A stretch of 64,000 bases of DNA from Brugia malayi. Taxonomy: Eukaryota; Nematoda; Chromadorea; Rhabditida; Onchocercidae. Shown here in pieces: positions 36,571 through 51,510 of this stretch; the first letter of the stretch is position 1, and each line of letters opens with the position of its first letter. The stretch covers positions 10,172,187 to 10,236,186 of the forward strand of contig NW_025062475.1 of NCBI RefSeq assembly GCF_000002995.4, written 5' to 3'. The notes below the pieces were generated by a model. The model saw only the letters and a list, made by a program, of their open reading frames with translations, did no database searches and was not told the DNA's origin. Position numbers and translations under genes: made by a program.

Positions 36571-37027
36571 AAATGTTATAAAACGAAAAATAGAAATTGG
36601 AAAGAAGGAAAAAGAAGTAAATGGCAAATTTAATGTTTCGTCCAATAAACATTTTCTACAAAAATTTCATCGGTTTTAAATTAACGTTGGATAATCAACT
36701 AACCCATCATAAATGACTATTTCCATTTGATGAAATCAGAGAGGAAAGAATGAGGAAGAGGGAGAAAAAGAGAAAGAGAGAGAGAGGAGAAAATCTAGAG
36801 AAAGAAGAAAAATGTGGACAAATAAGTTGAAGACAGTTCAATTAACAAATTACAGTTTAAATTTAGTTCAATTTAGAGTTCAATCAGTTTTATTGAACAA
36901 TCACTCATTGATCAATGAATTATTTTCGTGGAAATGCTCTCACTCATATCCTCCTTTTATTGTTCATTGATTGGTTGCAGTTTTATGATTTCCACACTGA
37001 AACTACTAAATTATCAACATCATCACT

Positions 37028-37090
37028 TCTCTCTCCTCTGTCCTCTTCTTCTCTCTCCCTCTCCCTCTCTCTTTCCCTCTCTCTCTTCTT
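37028..37090. repeat. Polypyrimidine (CT)n tract
   Basis: Almost pure C and T on the plus strand. A complementary GA tract lies at about 36775-36795, so the two could pair. Confidence 0.9.
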
Positions 37091-38543
37091 ATCTCTTGAT
37101 TAATTCTTTTATAGTGAAAAAGAACTAAACCATACAATGCTTACTACTATTTCAAATAAGAAAATTCTTTTTCCTAAAAAGAAAACAATTTTATGCATTT
37201 TTTTCTTTTTCTCTCAATCATCAACCGATAATTAAAAATGATACGATAGGCACAACGATAATGTCACCAACTGTCATTCATTCTTTCTTTTTTTTTTTTT
37301 TCCTTTTCCTTTTTCTTTTAAATGTTTAATTTTTGTTTGGTGGAATAATTTGTTGATAGATGTGAGTGATTAAATCAAATTAAATATAAATGATTGGAGG
37401 GATAACTTGGCCATACTTGGCTAAGTACTTGCAATCATTTGTATAAACAAAATTTATTCAAATATCACTAGAAGTTTGCTGTTTAATGCAAACTGTTTCA
37501 AACTGCAAATTTACTGCAGAATGTAAGTTATTGCAAAATTTCTCATTAATTAAAATGATGCTAATTGGACATAAACTAATATCAATGCATTAATAGAAAT
37601 GGCAGAGAGAGAGAGAGAGATGAACTATTTGCAATTTGAAATAATTGAATAATTGTGTACCATTGATATAATTAGATTAGAAGGGAGGATTTCCATACTT
37701 AAATAGTAGTAAATGTTCCTTAAACTTTGTTTTTGAATTGGATTTGTTGCTAAATGTTTATTTAAAACTTAAGTTTTTTTAAAAGCTGTTTTTTGCTTTA
37801 TCATTTTTAAATGACAGCCTTAATGTGATAACGTAAAAATAGCGTAAGTGATTCGTTTTTTAGTGATTTCAAGTATGAATGAAGTTTCTGGCGATTTTTT
37901 GCATGTATATGAATTATTATTACTGTTTATTAAAAATCATTGGCTGTAGATAAGTAATGGCTACTTGACCATTTCAAAATACTTAAATTGGTTCGATTTG
38001 ATAGGACTTTTTCAAAATTGGTAAATTTTTTGTTTAGAAATAGAATAGATCAGACTGATTATTTCGTAGAAATGAAGTTTTTTTGAAATTGAGTTTTAAA
38101 ATGTCGGCAGAAAATTTAATTAAAATTTTTTTGTTTTGCATTTCTAAAATTTTAAAATGAATTTTTCCTCCATTAAGTTTTTCTTTAGCAAACCTTTGAC
38201 CTTGATATTAGTATTTGTAGTATAACATCGGACTATCTTATGAAATGCATTGATTTTTAAGATAAAAATAAATCCTTTTGCTTGCACTTATTAGCATTTT
38301 TAATCCTTCAAAAAGCAACAGGAAATAAGACAGAAGTCAAGCACATTCTCTTATTAAATGCTGACATGAATAAATCAATAAATTTTATAAATCAATAAAG
38401 TTACTTTAACATTTTCGTTTCAAGTACTTTTATGACTTTACTAGGTTTAGGTCCAGCATACGTTGATTTAATCTTTCGTTTATTAATATGCAGAAGGGAG
38501 CCTTATTGGCGCCATCATGTGGTTCTTATATAATTTTGTAAAG

Positions 38544-38583
38544 TTGCTTTCCATCAAATGCAAACGCATTTGATGGAAAGCAA
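38544..38583. other. Perfect 18-bp hairpin
   Basis: TTGCTTTCCATCAAATGC (38544-38561) and its exact complement (38566-38583) flank an AAAC loop. GCATACG near 38458 and CGTATGC near 38591 form an outer inverted pair. The loop is too small for a typical pre-microRNA. Confidence 0.85.
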
Positions 38584-40788
38584 TAAAATCGTATGCGAAA
38601 TATTTGTCGATCAATTAATTACATATAGTCATTAAAAATTATTTCAGCAACAATCACAACAACAACCATTTCCCTACTTTTCTCTTCCCACTAACATTTA
38701 AATTTAGAATGATTACACAAGAAATCAAAATTAATGAAGATTAGAGAAGAGAAATTACCAAAGCTAAGATTAACACCGTAACTGAAAAAACCAGTAATAT
38801 GTCACAATTATGATTAAATTTAAAAACTTACTCGACTCATATTATTGGATGAGTTTTTAATCAATTTTTTTCTTGGTATTATTGCAAGCCAAGGGGAAAA
38901 AAATTAATGTATGAATTTTATTAATGTGTTGGAATGACGGTGAGCATGTACAAACCAGAACTATCAATAAAAACAATAAGCAAAGGAAAAAAAATTCTAG
39001 TATATTTCAGAAAAATTTTGATATTCCGGTGAAAAAGAGCAGTACAGTAACGGACAGAGGTGAGGAGAACTGATATGTATACATATTATAAAATTTTGAC
39101 ACACAAATTTGTTCACTTAGAAAAGGAAAATGATACTGTACAGGCGAAGTGTATCAAAAAAAAGGAAAACGGAAATTTAATAATTACAAATGGAATTTAA
39201 GCTAAAGCATAAATCAAAAAAAAAAAAAACACGGAAAGAAAAAATAAAGAACAATTCATAAAAATAGTCACCGTAGCTTACTTGAATGCAGTCAAGCACA
39301 ATCAAGCAAAAGTGATCATAACAAATCAATTTTTTCTTATTTTTTGTCCGATTTACCTTCATTTCTTCAACTGAAACTCACGCATACGACTTTTTAGAGT
39401 TAAAGACGAAACCCGAAGTACAAAAAATGGACATCGAAATATTCATGGTGCTATGCAGCTGACGTATTAAATCATAATAATAATGGTAAAAGTGATAATA
39501 ACAATAATGACGAAAATAAATAACAAACAGTAATAATTATAATTAGTAATAATAAATATCATAATAAATAATAACAGCTATGCTAATAATAATAATATCT
39601 TGTGGCACACTAATAAAATATATAAGGCACGCACATATAATACATTTTTTTAAAAGGTACACCGGTTCCTACCATATGATCATACATATTTCAGTCGAAG
39701 AAATAAAAAAAGCATAAGCAGCAGTAGATTAGTAAGGATATTTTAGCGTCTTGGCAAGAAAATCTGATATATGTATTATAAAATCTGATAACTACCAGTC
39801 AAATTTAACTTCAAATATTTAAGCACAATTTACAGCGCTTATGTAAAACGATCTAGGAGCTAATAATGACATGGTGAGGATTTCTAGATACGTTTGCGGA
39901 TTTGAAAGCATCTCGGATATGGTCAAATTGAATTCGTCAGTTCAGTTAAATATAAATCAAAATATACAAAGCAAACATCTAGAGCCCGCAACTGAAGCAT
40001 TAGTTACGACTTAAAGAGATATTTCACCAGTGATACCAATTATCTGCAATTGGTTGCAATTGCATCTCTAGCAATTGGAATTCAGGATTAATCAACTGAA
40101 CAATCCAAGGACACATGGAAGGTTAAAAGATAAGGTCAAGGCCAAAACATTTATTTCAGTAGCAGAACTTCGGACATGACCGACAAATTAAATGATTTCA
40201 TCCATACCTGCCAAATTTTTATAAATTTGGAAAAAATTGACAAACTGGTCACGAACCACCACCAATCCTAAACCACTCGCGAGCTATAGCACATTAGCAA
40301 CAGGAGGTAGGTAATAATATGAGATCTTAGAAATTCCACAACATTAAAATTTCTCATCAATTTACATTGTTGTCAAGCTGAATGTAAATTTAATTCAACG
40401 TAACAGATTTTAAATTAGTAACTAAAAGTTCTGGACGACATGTAGTGAAAAGAAAAGTAAAGATAACTTAGGATATCAGATATCCAAATCAAAACTGTTG
40501 GAAAACAGTTTACTGAGTTCGCTTGAATACAACTTGAATTCAAGAAAGAAGAATAATTTGATAACACTCAGTCAATATACGTACAACTAGAAGGAACGCT
40601 ATTTCCTATTTTCTTTCATCTACTCTCATATATATGATTCTGGAATCACAGCGCTAAAGTCTCTAAATGTTTACAGTAATACACCGAAGAATGGAAACGA
40701 CAGAATAATCCTTTAAAACAGAAGAAAGCTTAAACATATGTTCATTATGAAAGCCGTATATTAAAACGATTCATAAAAATAAGTTACC

Positions 40789-43700
40789 CTAAGAATTTGT
40801 AGCTAACGAATGAAGATTTGAAGAAATTGAGCATAAGGTGTCCTGCGAACTAAATTGAGAAGCCGATAAGGATATCTGCTGCGTATGTTCATTTAGCGCC
40901 CTTTCTTCATCATCAAAAAATGTTGATTTTTCAATGCGATGCTTCTCCTCTATCGTTTTTAGAATTTTCTGGCGCTCAGTTTCCAAAGATGCCCTCTCTT
41001 CTTCCATCTAAATGGATGGATAATGAAAAAAGCTTGAAAGTACGACAGAAATCCTATTCACTTTCCCTAATCTATGTCTTATTTCTCTTCGTGTCTTTAT
41101 ATCACATACACAAGCTACCTAAATGATTGACTTCAATGATAACTTCAATGATCAATGATAGCTTTCGAAAGCACCAATCATCATAAAGACTTTCAGCAGT
41201 ATAATTCAAAAGTCAAAAATAGTGTAGATCCTTCTTTGCTTCAGCTTGTAATATGGTCATCATGAATGCAAATAGTAAAATGTAAAATGTTCTAAGCGGT
41301 CAAATTTTTTCTACAAAAACGTATTTAAATGATATTTACATCATTAAACAATAAGTAAGGCATACTTTTTTCTCGATGACCGCTTTTCTTATTGAAGTGC
41401 GTTCCGCCAATTTCTGTTCTTCTCTTTTACAATTCTCTTCAAGACAACTTTTCTGTCGACTTTGGAAGTCTTTGAGCATATCCATTTCCTTTTCAAGTTT
41501 CTCTTTCAAAGCTTTCAATTCATCTTCCTAAACAAAGCAATGTATATTTCAACGGAACCGTAACAAAATCGCAGAAGGAAAGGAAACAACCTGGATGCTA
41601 ATCAATGCGCAAGGAAATTTTTATGAAGCGCTAGGTAACAAGTAAAGTATTTAAACAGAAAAAGATAATAACTTATTTCTTGAATTCAAATAAAAAAAGT
41701 TTTACATGAAGCTTGATCGTAACGACTACTAGGTTTAAAAAAATATATAAAATTAAGCAAGAACAAGAGATAACTATCAAATCAAGTACGGAATCAATAA
41801 TATACATAAAAACATCGAATATTACCTGCCAAGACTCCAATTTTACGGTCAAATCCCGTAGCAAACTTTCGATGGTGCTTTCATACTGCCCAGCTAATGT
41901 TGCTAATTTTCTCTTTTGCTCTTCCTTCAACTTTACTATCATTTCCCTATGTTCTTCCTTTGGTGTGCAGCTCAAAACCTGGAAATGCCTTCGAAATCAA
42001 AATTAGAAGCCAAAACAGGAAAATAAGAAAAAATGAAATTTTCAATTCAACATCGAAAGATCACAAAAAAAAAAAAAAAGTCCGGAAAGCGTACTTGAGC
42101 TTGTAATAACTTGCTTTGCCTCAACTGCGTTTTCACTGCCTGTCGATATTGCTTTCTTATTTGTAACTCTTTTGCCTACAAGAGATAGATCAAAAGAAAA
42201 AAGCAAGAGGCAAATTAGAAAAGTAATAAAACTGTTTCGAAAGAAGAGAACCTTTTTATTTCATTAGAAAAATTTCTATTTCAAATTTTATTTCATTAAA
42301 AGTGTTGCACTAAGAGATGTGAAACGCACCATCCACTTCACTTCCTATCCAAAAAATAAAAATAAAATGAAAGACTATATCGTTTCAACAGTCAACAAGA
42401 AAAAAGCAAGAAATTATGACGAGTTTCACTGGATTAATCAGGCTACAACAAAACCTTCAATTCTTTAGGCTGTTGTTTTGATTGCAAAGCATGTCGTTTC
42501 ATAGTTTCATCTGTAACTCTCTGATTATACTGCAACTGATTTGAAGTTTCAGCTTCATGCTGCTTCTCCAGATGTCGCCGCTTCATGCGCTGGCTTTCGA
42601 TTAAAAGTGATAATTCAAGTTGTTTTGTTTGTTCATGATGTTTTCTTAATAAAGCATGGCTTGTTTCCAGTTGTTTTCCTTTGAATTTTAACTCCTGAAA
42701 TATATATATATATATATATTTTTCATATCATCCTATTTGAAAAATTGGTGTTAATGTATACTTCTGCTGAAGCAAATATTCATGAGGAATTAGGAAGCTT
42801 TGCTTATTATCAAATGATAGTCCGTCTGCACTAAAGAAAGAATCTTAGCGCTTTCAAGTATCATTCCATATCATCTTGTTCTGAAGCTATCCTAACAGAA
42901 ACACTCACTCATAACGCCTTGAATTTATATCAAATCACAAAAAACATACATCTACGGCCAGTTTTTCGATCAAAGTATGCATCTCAACCATACGAATTCC
43001 CTTCAGTCTTCGAATTTCATTTTCCATCGTTATTTTCTGTTCACGAGAAAATATCGCTTCCGCATCAGTACGCCGTGCATTCAAAACAGCTTTCGTCTCC
43101 TTCAATGCACTTTCATATGCAGAACGCATGCCATAGCGTTCTTTTAATTCCTCAAAAAATCAAGAATTATGATTTAATTTCAGCAAAGCTAGACGCTAAT
43201 CTAAATTTGTAGCAAATATGCACTGCGAATACTATTTCTCAGTAACAGATATGAGAAAATTTACCATTTTTGCCCTTTCCTTATTGTGCTTATATTCTTT
43301 CTTCTGAGCGTTAGAGAATGCTTTTAGCTCGTTTTCGTGTTGTGAATTTAACTGACGCCGTAACCTACGTTCCGTTTCATCATATTCACGAAGCTGAAAA
43401 GGAAAAAGTTTGACAAGCAGCACTAAATTTAAGTTGGAGAACGGAACAGTAAAATTAATTGAACTTTATTCATAAAGTAAATGATATATCACTTGCAAAT
43501 TTCGTGCACTTTGAAATTCTGGCATTTATATCAAGGGATCAGTATTAATAAGATTAAGATTTATTTCACATTTAAAGAGAAAAATACGGGAACTCTGACA
43601 CTACATTTCGCGGGTTGTATTTAATAGAACTTAAATAAAAAATCTACTTTTTTATCTTTTTCAGCATTCTGATTGCTACGTAAGCGCTGAAGTTCTTTGC

Positions 43701-46700
43701 TAAAAGTATTTAAAAGATTTTCATATTCTTTATCAGCTTTTTGTTTAAACGACTCCATTTCCATTGCACATTTCTCTTCGAGCTAAAAAGAGAAGACTTT
43801 TAAATGCAAAAAATAGTAAACTAGATTTCTCTGTTCGATTTACCAAAATGTTATCAATACCATACATTTGTAAAGAACTTCTAGAAAAAAAATACATCAT
43901 GACTCTTTTCGTGTTTCTGTACCACTGCTCCGTTAAATCAAAACTGACCTGCTTCAATTCCTTCTGATGTTGTTGACGCAAACGTTTGTAACCACTCATT
44001 TGTTCGTATATATTATTCTCCCTGTTATATTCTTCTAGCTCCTTTGAAATCAATTTCGTTGTTCGCAATGTTGAAAACTTCGATCGTCGAAGAGTTGCCA
44101 TTTCCTCCTAAAAAATTGCACACATACATTCATAAAAAAATCTAGTTTGGATAAAAATGCATTTCATGATTAAAGTTGCAAATAAACGAAAGTAATGAGA
44201 GCATACATTTATCGGCCTAGTTTCATCTGACGCTAAGGTAGATGTTGGCATTCCTGAGGAAGTTTCTTCAACAAGAGATGATTCATGCATTGAATGCATA
44301 CAGTGGCTTCCTCCATCACCAACATGAATTATCGTCCGATTCTGAAACCTCGGAACTACTAACATAAAAAAATAAGATAAAAAAGTAAAAGCTTAGAAGA
44401 AAATCACAAGTTTTTTTCGGCAACTATAAAGTAAATTGAAAACCGGAAGCAATAGCGTATAGTTCTAGTCATAATTCCGGTATCTGAAATGTATCTCGCT
44501 TGCTTCCTTATAATTTAAAAAATCAAAGACAAAATCATATCGTTTTCCAACATATGAAAAAAATGATTTTATATACCTTGTCAGTGTTATCGAAATCTTC
44601 ATTGATACTGCTGATATCAGAGCTAACTGAAGAAAGAACACGAAGAGGAATAAGAGGTCGTGAAGTAATGGCCTTGCCACTATCTCCATGATGACTGTCG
44701 GAAATAGGAGCATTTGAATGATACGACTGGAATGAAGAAATAGAATTCGACCGAGAGCTTGCTGAGCCTCCCATTCCTGATAATTCTTCGTCCTGCAAAA
44801 CCATTACAATATCAGTTCGAGAACTGTCTAAAAAATGCAACGTTATTTCATATTCAATAAGTTTTTTATTCGAAAAAAAATTTGGTAAATCTAGTAATCA
44901 CTTAAACACCTTATCACAATCTTGTGATCCATTCTAGCATACCATATCAGTTTCTTTCGTCTCATATAAACCATTGCGATTCCCTATCTTTTATAACTTC
45001 TCTCTTTTACTACAGCGTAATTTTCATCTTAATGCATTACGAGATGACTTATCTTAAAAGCATCTAGATAATAGCAGGCACAGTCTTGCGACCGGAAAGA
45101 AAATCGAGCATCACAACTTTAACAATATTGACAAGATAACAAAAAAAAAAATATCGAGAAGCATAAGACGAAAAGTGAAAATTAAAATAAATCTGATAAC
45201 TGGTAGAAAAAAAAAGCAGAGATACCACATCATGCCGGTCCGTTGTCATCACATCGTCGGTCACAATACTTTGTTGCTCGTCAAGATAAACTAATTTTCT
45301 CATTTTCCTATACTGGAAGTTGTCCAGGTCACTGACTAGTGCCTTTGTCCTTGTAATCAATTCCAAAATTACACCATCCAAACGTCCATTCACAATAAAT
45401 GGATGCTGCAAGAAGTTCAGGTAATTCTGTTAGTCCTTTCAAGGAAATGCAAGGAGTAAAACTCACATATTCCCTTCCTTTCTTTAGCACTAATTTATGC
45501 TCATATTCACTGCATATGAAGGGACAACATAACGGAAATAAACAACTTACCTGTTGACAAGGACTCGTCTTCATTCGCTCTCGTGGATCTTTACGTAAGC
45601 AAAGATCAACGAATGAGTGGAAGTCCGCAGACCACGATGAAGAATTCTCGCTATGTGAAAGCTTTGGGGGATCATTCTGAGCAATATGATACAGTGCGGA
45701 CATAGCATTCATGTTGAAAAGAGGTGGACGTCTTTCTGCTGGAATTATAACATACCTAATTAACCGTTAATTATAACATAACATTTACAAAAAATTAATA
45801 AACATTCACTTATTTTATACCAACAAATATGAAGCTAAATGTATTTTTTCCAAAAACTAAATTATATAGAAACGAAGAAATAACCTAATTCGATACAAGT
45901 GATTCCAAGAGACCAAATATCTGCGCTCTGGTCATAATGACCTTCATCCATCGCCAGAATAACTTCAGGAGCCATCCAGTACGGCGTACCGACAAAACTC
46001 TGAGCAGGACATAAAGTGGAAGCACTCCCGAAGTCAGCTATAATCCATTAATTCAAATATCAAAGTCATTTTTATCTCCATCGAATGCAAACACCATTGA
46101 AAGCATATTTAAATAAAAGCTGATAAAAAAAAAAAAATTAAAAGAAAGTATTTTATAACAAACATCACTTTCAAATTTACCGTAAATAATAAGTTTGTAA
46201 GTACAAGTTTAACTCACCAAGTTTAACGACACCATTATCAGTTAAAAGAATATTCCCGGCTTTGACATCTCGATGTATACGTCCTAATTTATGCAGATAA
46301 GAGAGCCCAAAAAGGGTCTGTTCAATAACAGCAGCAATTTCACATTCCCGTATTGGACTACGATGTACTTCAACTATATCTGCTGCGGAACCAATGCAAT
46401 ATTCCATCACAAGCTGAAATAATTCTCATCATTTGTTAATTAACAGAAATGCAAAAATTGTCATTAAATTCTTATTAATTTTGCTTAAAATAAATATAAA
46501 AATACAATAAGATGACAATAATAATTTTAAGAATTGTAAATTAAAAATAAATTTTGCAACCGCTTTACTATTTTGCAATTTTGCCTACGCTTCAACTTAT
46601 GTACGGGTCAATTTAAAAATATACAAACTCTCGAAATTCATAAAAGTTACCCAACAAGTATGTTCCTTCAGGTAGCATGCTCTATATTCAACGATATTTT

Positions 46701-47498
46701 CATGTTTTATATTTTTCAGGAAGGACACTTCCTTGATGATATCAGACCATTTTTCAGCCGATTGTTTGCCAGAAAAAGCCATTTTCTTAATTGCAACCGT
46801 TGTATTCGTTTCCAAATCCTGGGCCTAAAACTTCAACTATTAGTCAAAACCCTTCACAGAAAACCTACCTTAAAATTTCTGTAATTTGACATGGATTCAG
46901 CATAAGAATCATTAATCATAAAATGTCACCCAACAAGATCAAATGATAGAAAAATCACTTTCTCTAATTTTTTGAGCCTCCATAAAAAAAAAAAAAAAAA
47001 AAAAGAAAAAACTCAACTGAGAGCAAGAAACTTTTATTAAAAAATTCCACCAAATATCAGATTTTATACAGAATTTCCATAAAAAATAAATGCACTCTAA
47101 AATAAAAAGTTAAGTGGAGAAGTCCCTCTCCCTTTATGAAAATTTTCACTATGAAGAATTTCTTTCAAAAAGAAAAGGAGAGGGAAAGACTTTTGGAAAA
47201 AAATCCCCTCAAGCAAATACTTTCAGCAAAACAATTAACGAAGGAAAAACTTACCAGACCGCTTGATATATAAAGGGAGTTGAGATATCATAAAGTACAA
47301 TATTACCTCATGTCTATTTCCAAAAATTACCAAACAAACAAAAAAGGAAAAAGAACATACGAAGAAAACAGCCCCGAATGAGCCATGACCAATTTCACGA
47401 AGATCCTCGAAACGTTGTTCGGGATCTTTTACACAGAATAATGAAGCAACAGCGGGATCCTTCAAGCTACCCGGTTTACCTATTGACGCAGCCGGCAT
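40789..47498 (-). CDS. kin-18: TAO-family Ste20 kinase (TAOK / KIN-18)
   Basis: Seventeen minus-strand exons, 5' to 3': 47498-47361, 46824-46651, 46413-46218, 46037-45885, 45738-45551, 45405-45226, 44792-44577, 44341-44207, 44107-43949, 43782-43648, 43393-43265, 43150-42950, 42694-42455, 42175-42095, 41978-41826, 41527-41366 and 41007-40789, giving 952 residues. Kinase domain: GHGSFGAV (37-44), catalytic lysine in VAIKK (59), HRDVKAGN (151-158), ADFGSAS (170-176) and [11 protein letters not shown] Ser-rich linker follows, then the long TAO coiled coil ([38 protein letters not shown]). TAO kinases activate MKK-p38 and Hippo-type pathways and regulate microtubules and the cortex. All key catalytic residues are present and length is normal. 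The start is the first ATG before SLKDP. Confidence 0.95.
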
Positions 47499-48098
47499 TA
47501 CCAATATTTAGTACCCGAAACCCATAGGAAGTTCCGCAGAACTTGTCCGACACAATACAAACTAGAAGTTATGAAGTGCCTAAGATAATTGCTATTCCTG
47601 AAATTTCAAAAAATCATCAAAATTCACAGTTTCATTAAAATACCATAGATGCATCACTTTACTTCCAATATCCAACCATCATATATGTGCAAACGTCCAA
47701 ACACATGCAAATGTCTATACGTATACACACACGCACGTAGACGCAAACACACGGAGTCACCTCGTCCCTGTTACCAGTCCATGACAATCGTATGCCGGAT
47801 CATCGTATCCGAACTTTGCTCATTTTATTATTCGATAAGCGATACAATTTATACTCGTGGTTAGATGCGTTGGATGGGTTCCGGGGAATCTGAGATATCT
47901 GGTGGGTCCGGGATGTGAGACTGCCTTTTTCCTTAGGTTTTTTGATTATGAAACGGTTATAGTATGTACCATTTTTGTTTTAAAGATGCATGACCCGTTA
48001 ATGCTTCTTTTGCTTTTATGTTCTGCAACATCTTTAATTCATATTCGGTCCATTGAGTTAATTCATCAGTTTCAGCTAATTATATTAACGGGGAAAAT
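47499..48098. promoter_or_regulatory. Divergent promoter region of kin-18 and rpt-6
   Basis: About 600 bp separates the two start codons. It includes a short AC-rich tract near 47725-47755. TTTCAG at 48070-48075, 23 bases before the rpt-6 ATG, may be a spliced-leader site. No specific factor site was recognised. Confidence 0.5.
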
Positions 48099-50691
<2,593 letters not shown>

Positions 50692-51510
50692 TCTCATTTT
50701 GACTTTTCTCGTTTTTTTCTGGTGACCTGTCAAGACACTTTTCTATCATAGTTGAAAAGCATTTCTGCTGCTGAAAATCTGTGATTGAACTTTTTCCATT
50801 GTACTCTTTCCAAATATCTTTAAAGTGATGAATTGTAGAGGCTAATAAATGTGCACTTTTTAAACACTTATTTTGTATGAAATTTCTTGAATAAAGGTTT
50901 TATTGACTTTGACAAAATTTCTCCTAGAGAAGAATTTTGTTAAGGACAAAACAGTTGATATCAAGTATTTTATTTTTGAAGTTTTACCACTCTATTATGA
51001 TTATTGTCAGTTATCTACTTTCTTACAAGCTTTTGTTTCTAGCAAAATTGTTGTGGAGACAAGTGTTCAGAATAGCAGCGAAAGTAGGTAATGGTTTAAG
51101 AGAATGTCAGCAATAGTTTAAGCCGTACTGTAGGATTTTATTTTTTGTGTTCCCGAGTATTTATGTGGTTCAACTCATCGGACTAGGGTGACGAACTCAT
51201 TTTAGGGTTATTATTTGTTTAATGGTGGGGCACTAATTGGCATGCATTATTCGCATGAACTCGTCAAGTCTTACTTGCGCACTCTGTACTCGCCCAATTA
51301 TATCAGCTAGCAACGTTCGGTCGTGCAGTTCATGCCGAAAGTGAGTATCTTCATTTCCTCTTTAGTTGTAACATCAAAATCTGACGGAAAGAGTTAAGGT
51401 ATGATCGTGTTGCACTTTTGCCGTTCAGAAAATATTTTCAGATGATTCAATGATTTGTTACTATCTAATTGCTATTGAAGCAGCTCTATATAAAATATGA
51501 ATATCAGGAG
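50692..51510 (+). other. Gap between rpt-6 and set-16
   Basis: A likely rpt-6 poly(A) signal is at 50844-50849. A stretch at 51240-51340 is richer in G and C. It ends with TCGTGCAG-TTC-ATGCCGAAA-GTGAGT (ATG at 51332), a possible 9-base first coding exon of set-16. ATTTTCAG at 51434-51441 is another acceptor-like site. Confidence 0.45.

Larger units (their letters stand above)
34980..40788. other. Gene-poor intergenic region
   Basis: AT-rich and without a supported protein gene. Contents seen: the mir-281-like hairpin (35532-35615), GAATA-type low-complexity DNA (36480-36570), GA tracts (36775-36795 and 37604-37620), a CT tract (37028-37090), a perfect hairpin (38544-38583) and AATAAT-rich DNA around 39470-39600. 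The kin-18 3' UTR should lie at the right edge. Confidence 0.6.

Noticed and set aside
39622..39645. TAAGGCACGC matching the first ten bases of miR-124
   Set aside because: The match stops there and the upstream sequence does not pair to form a hairpin.
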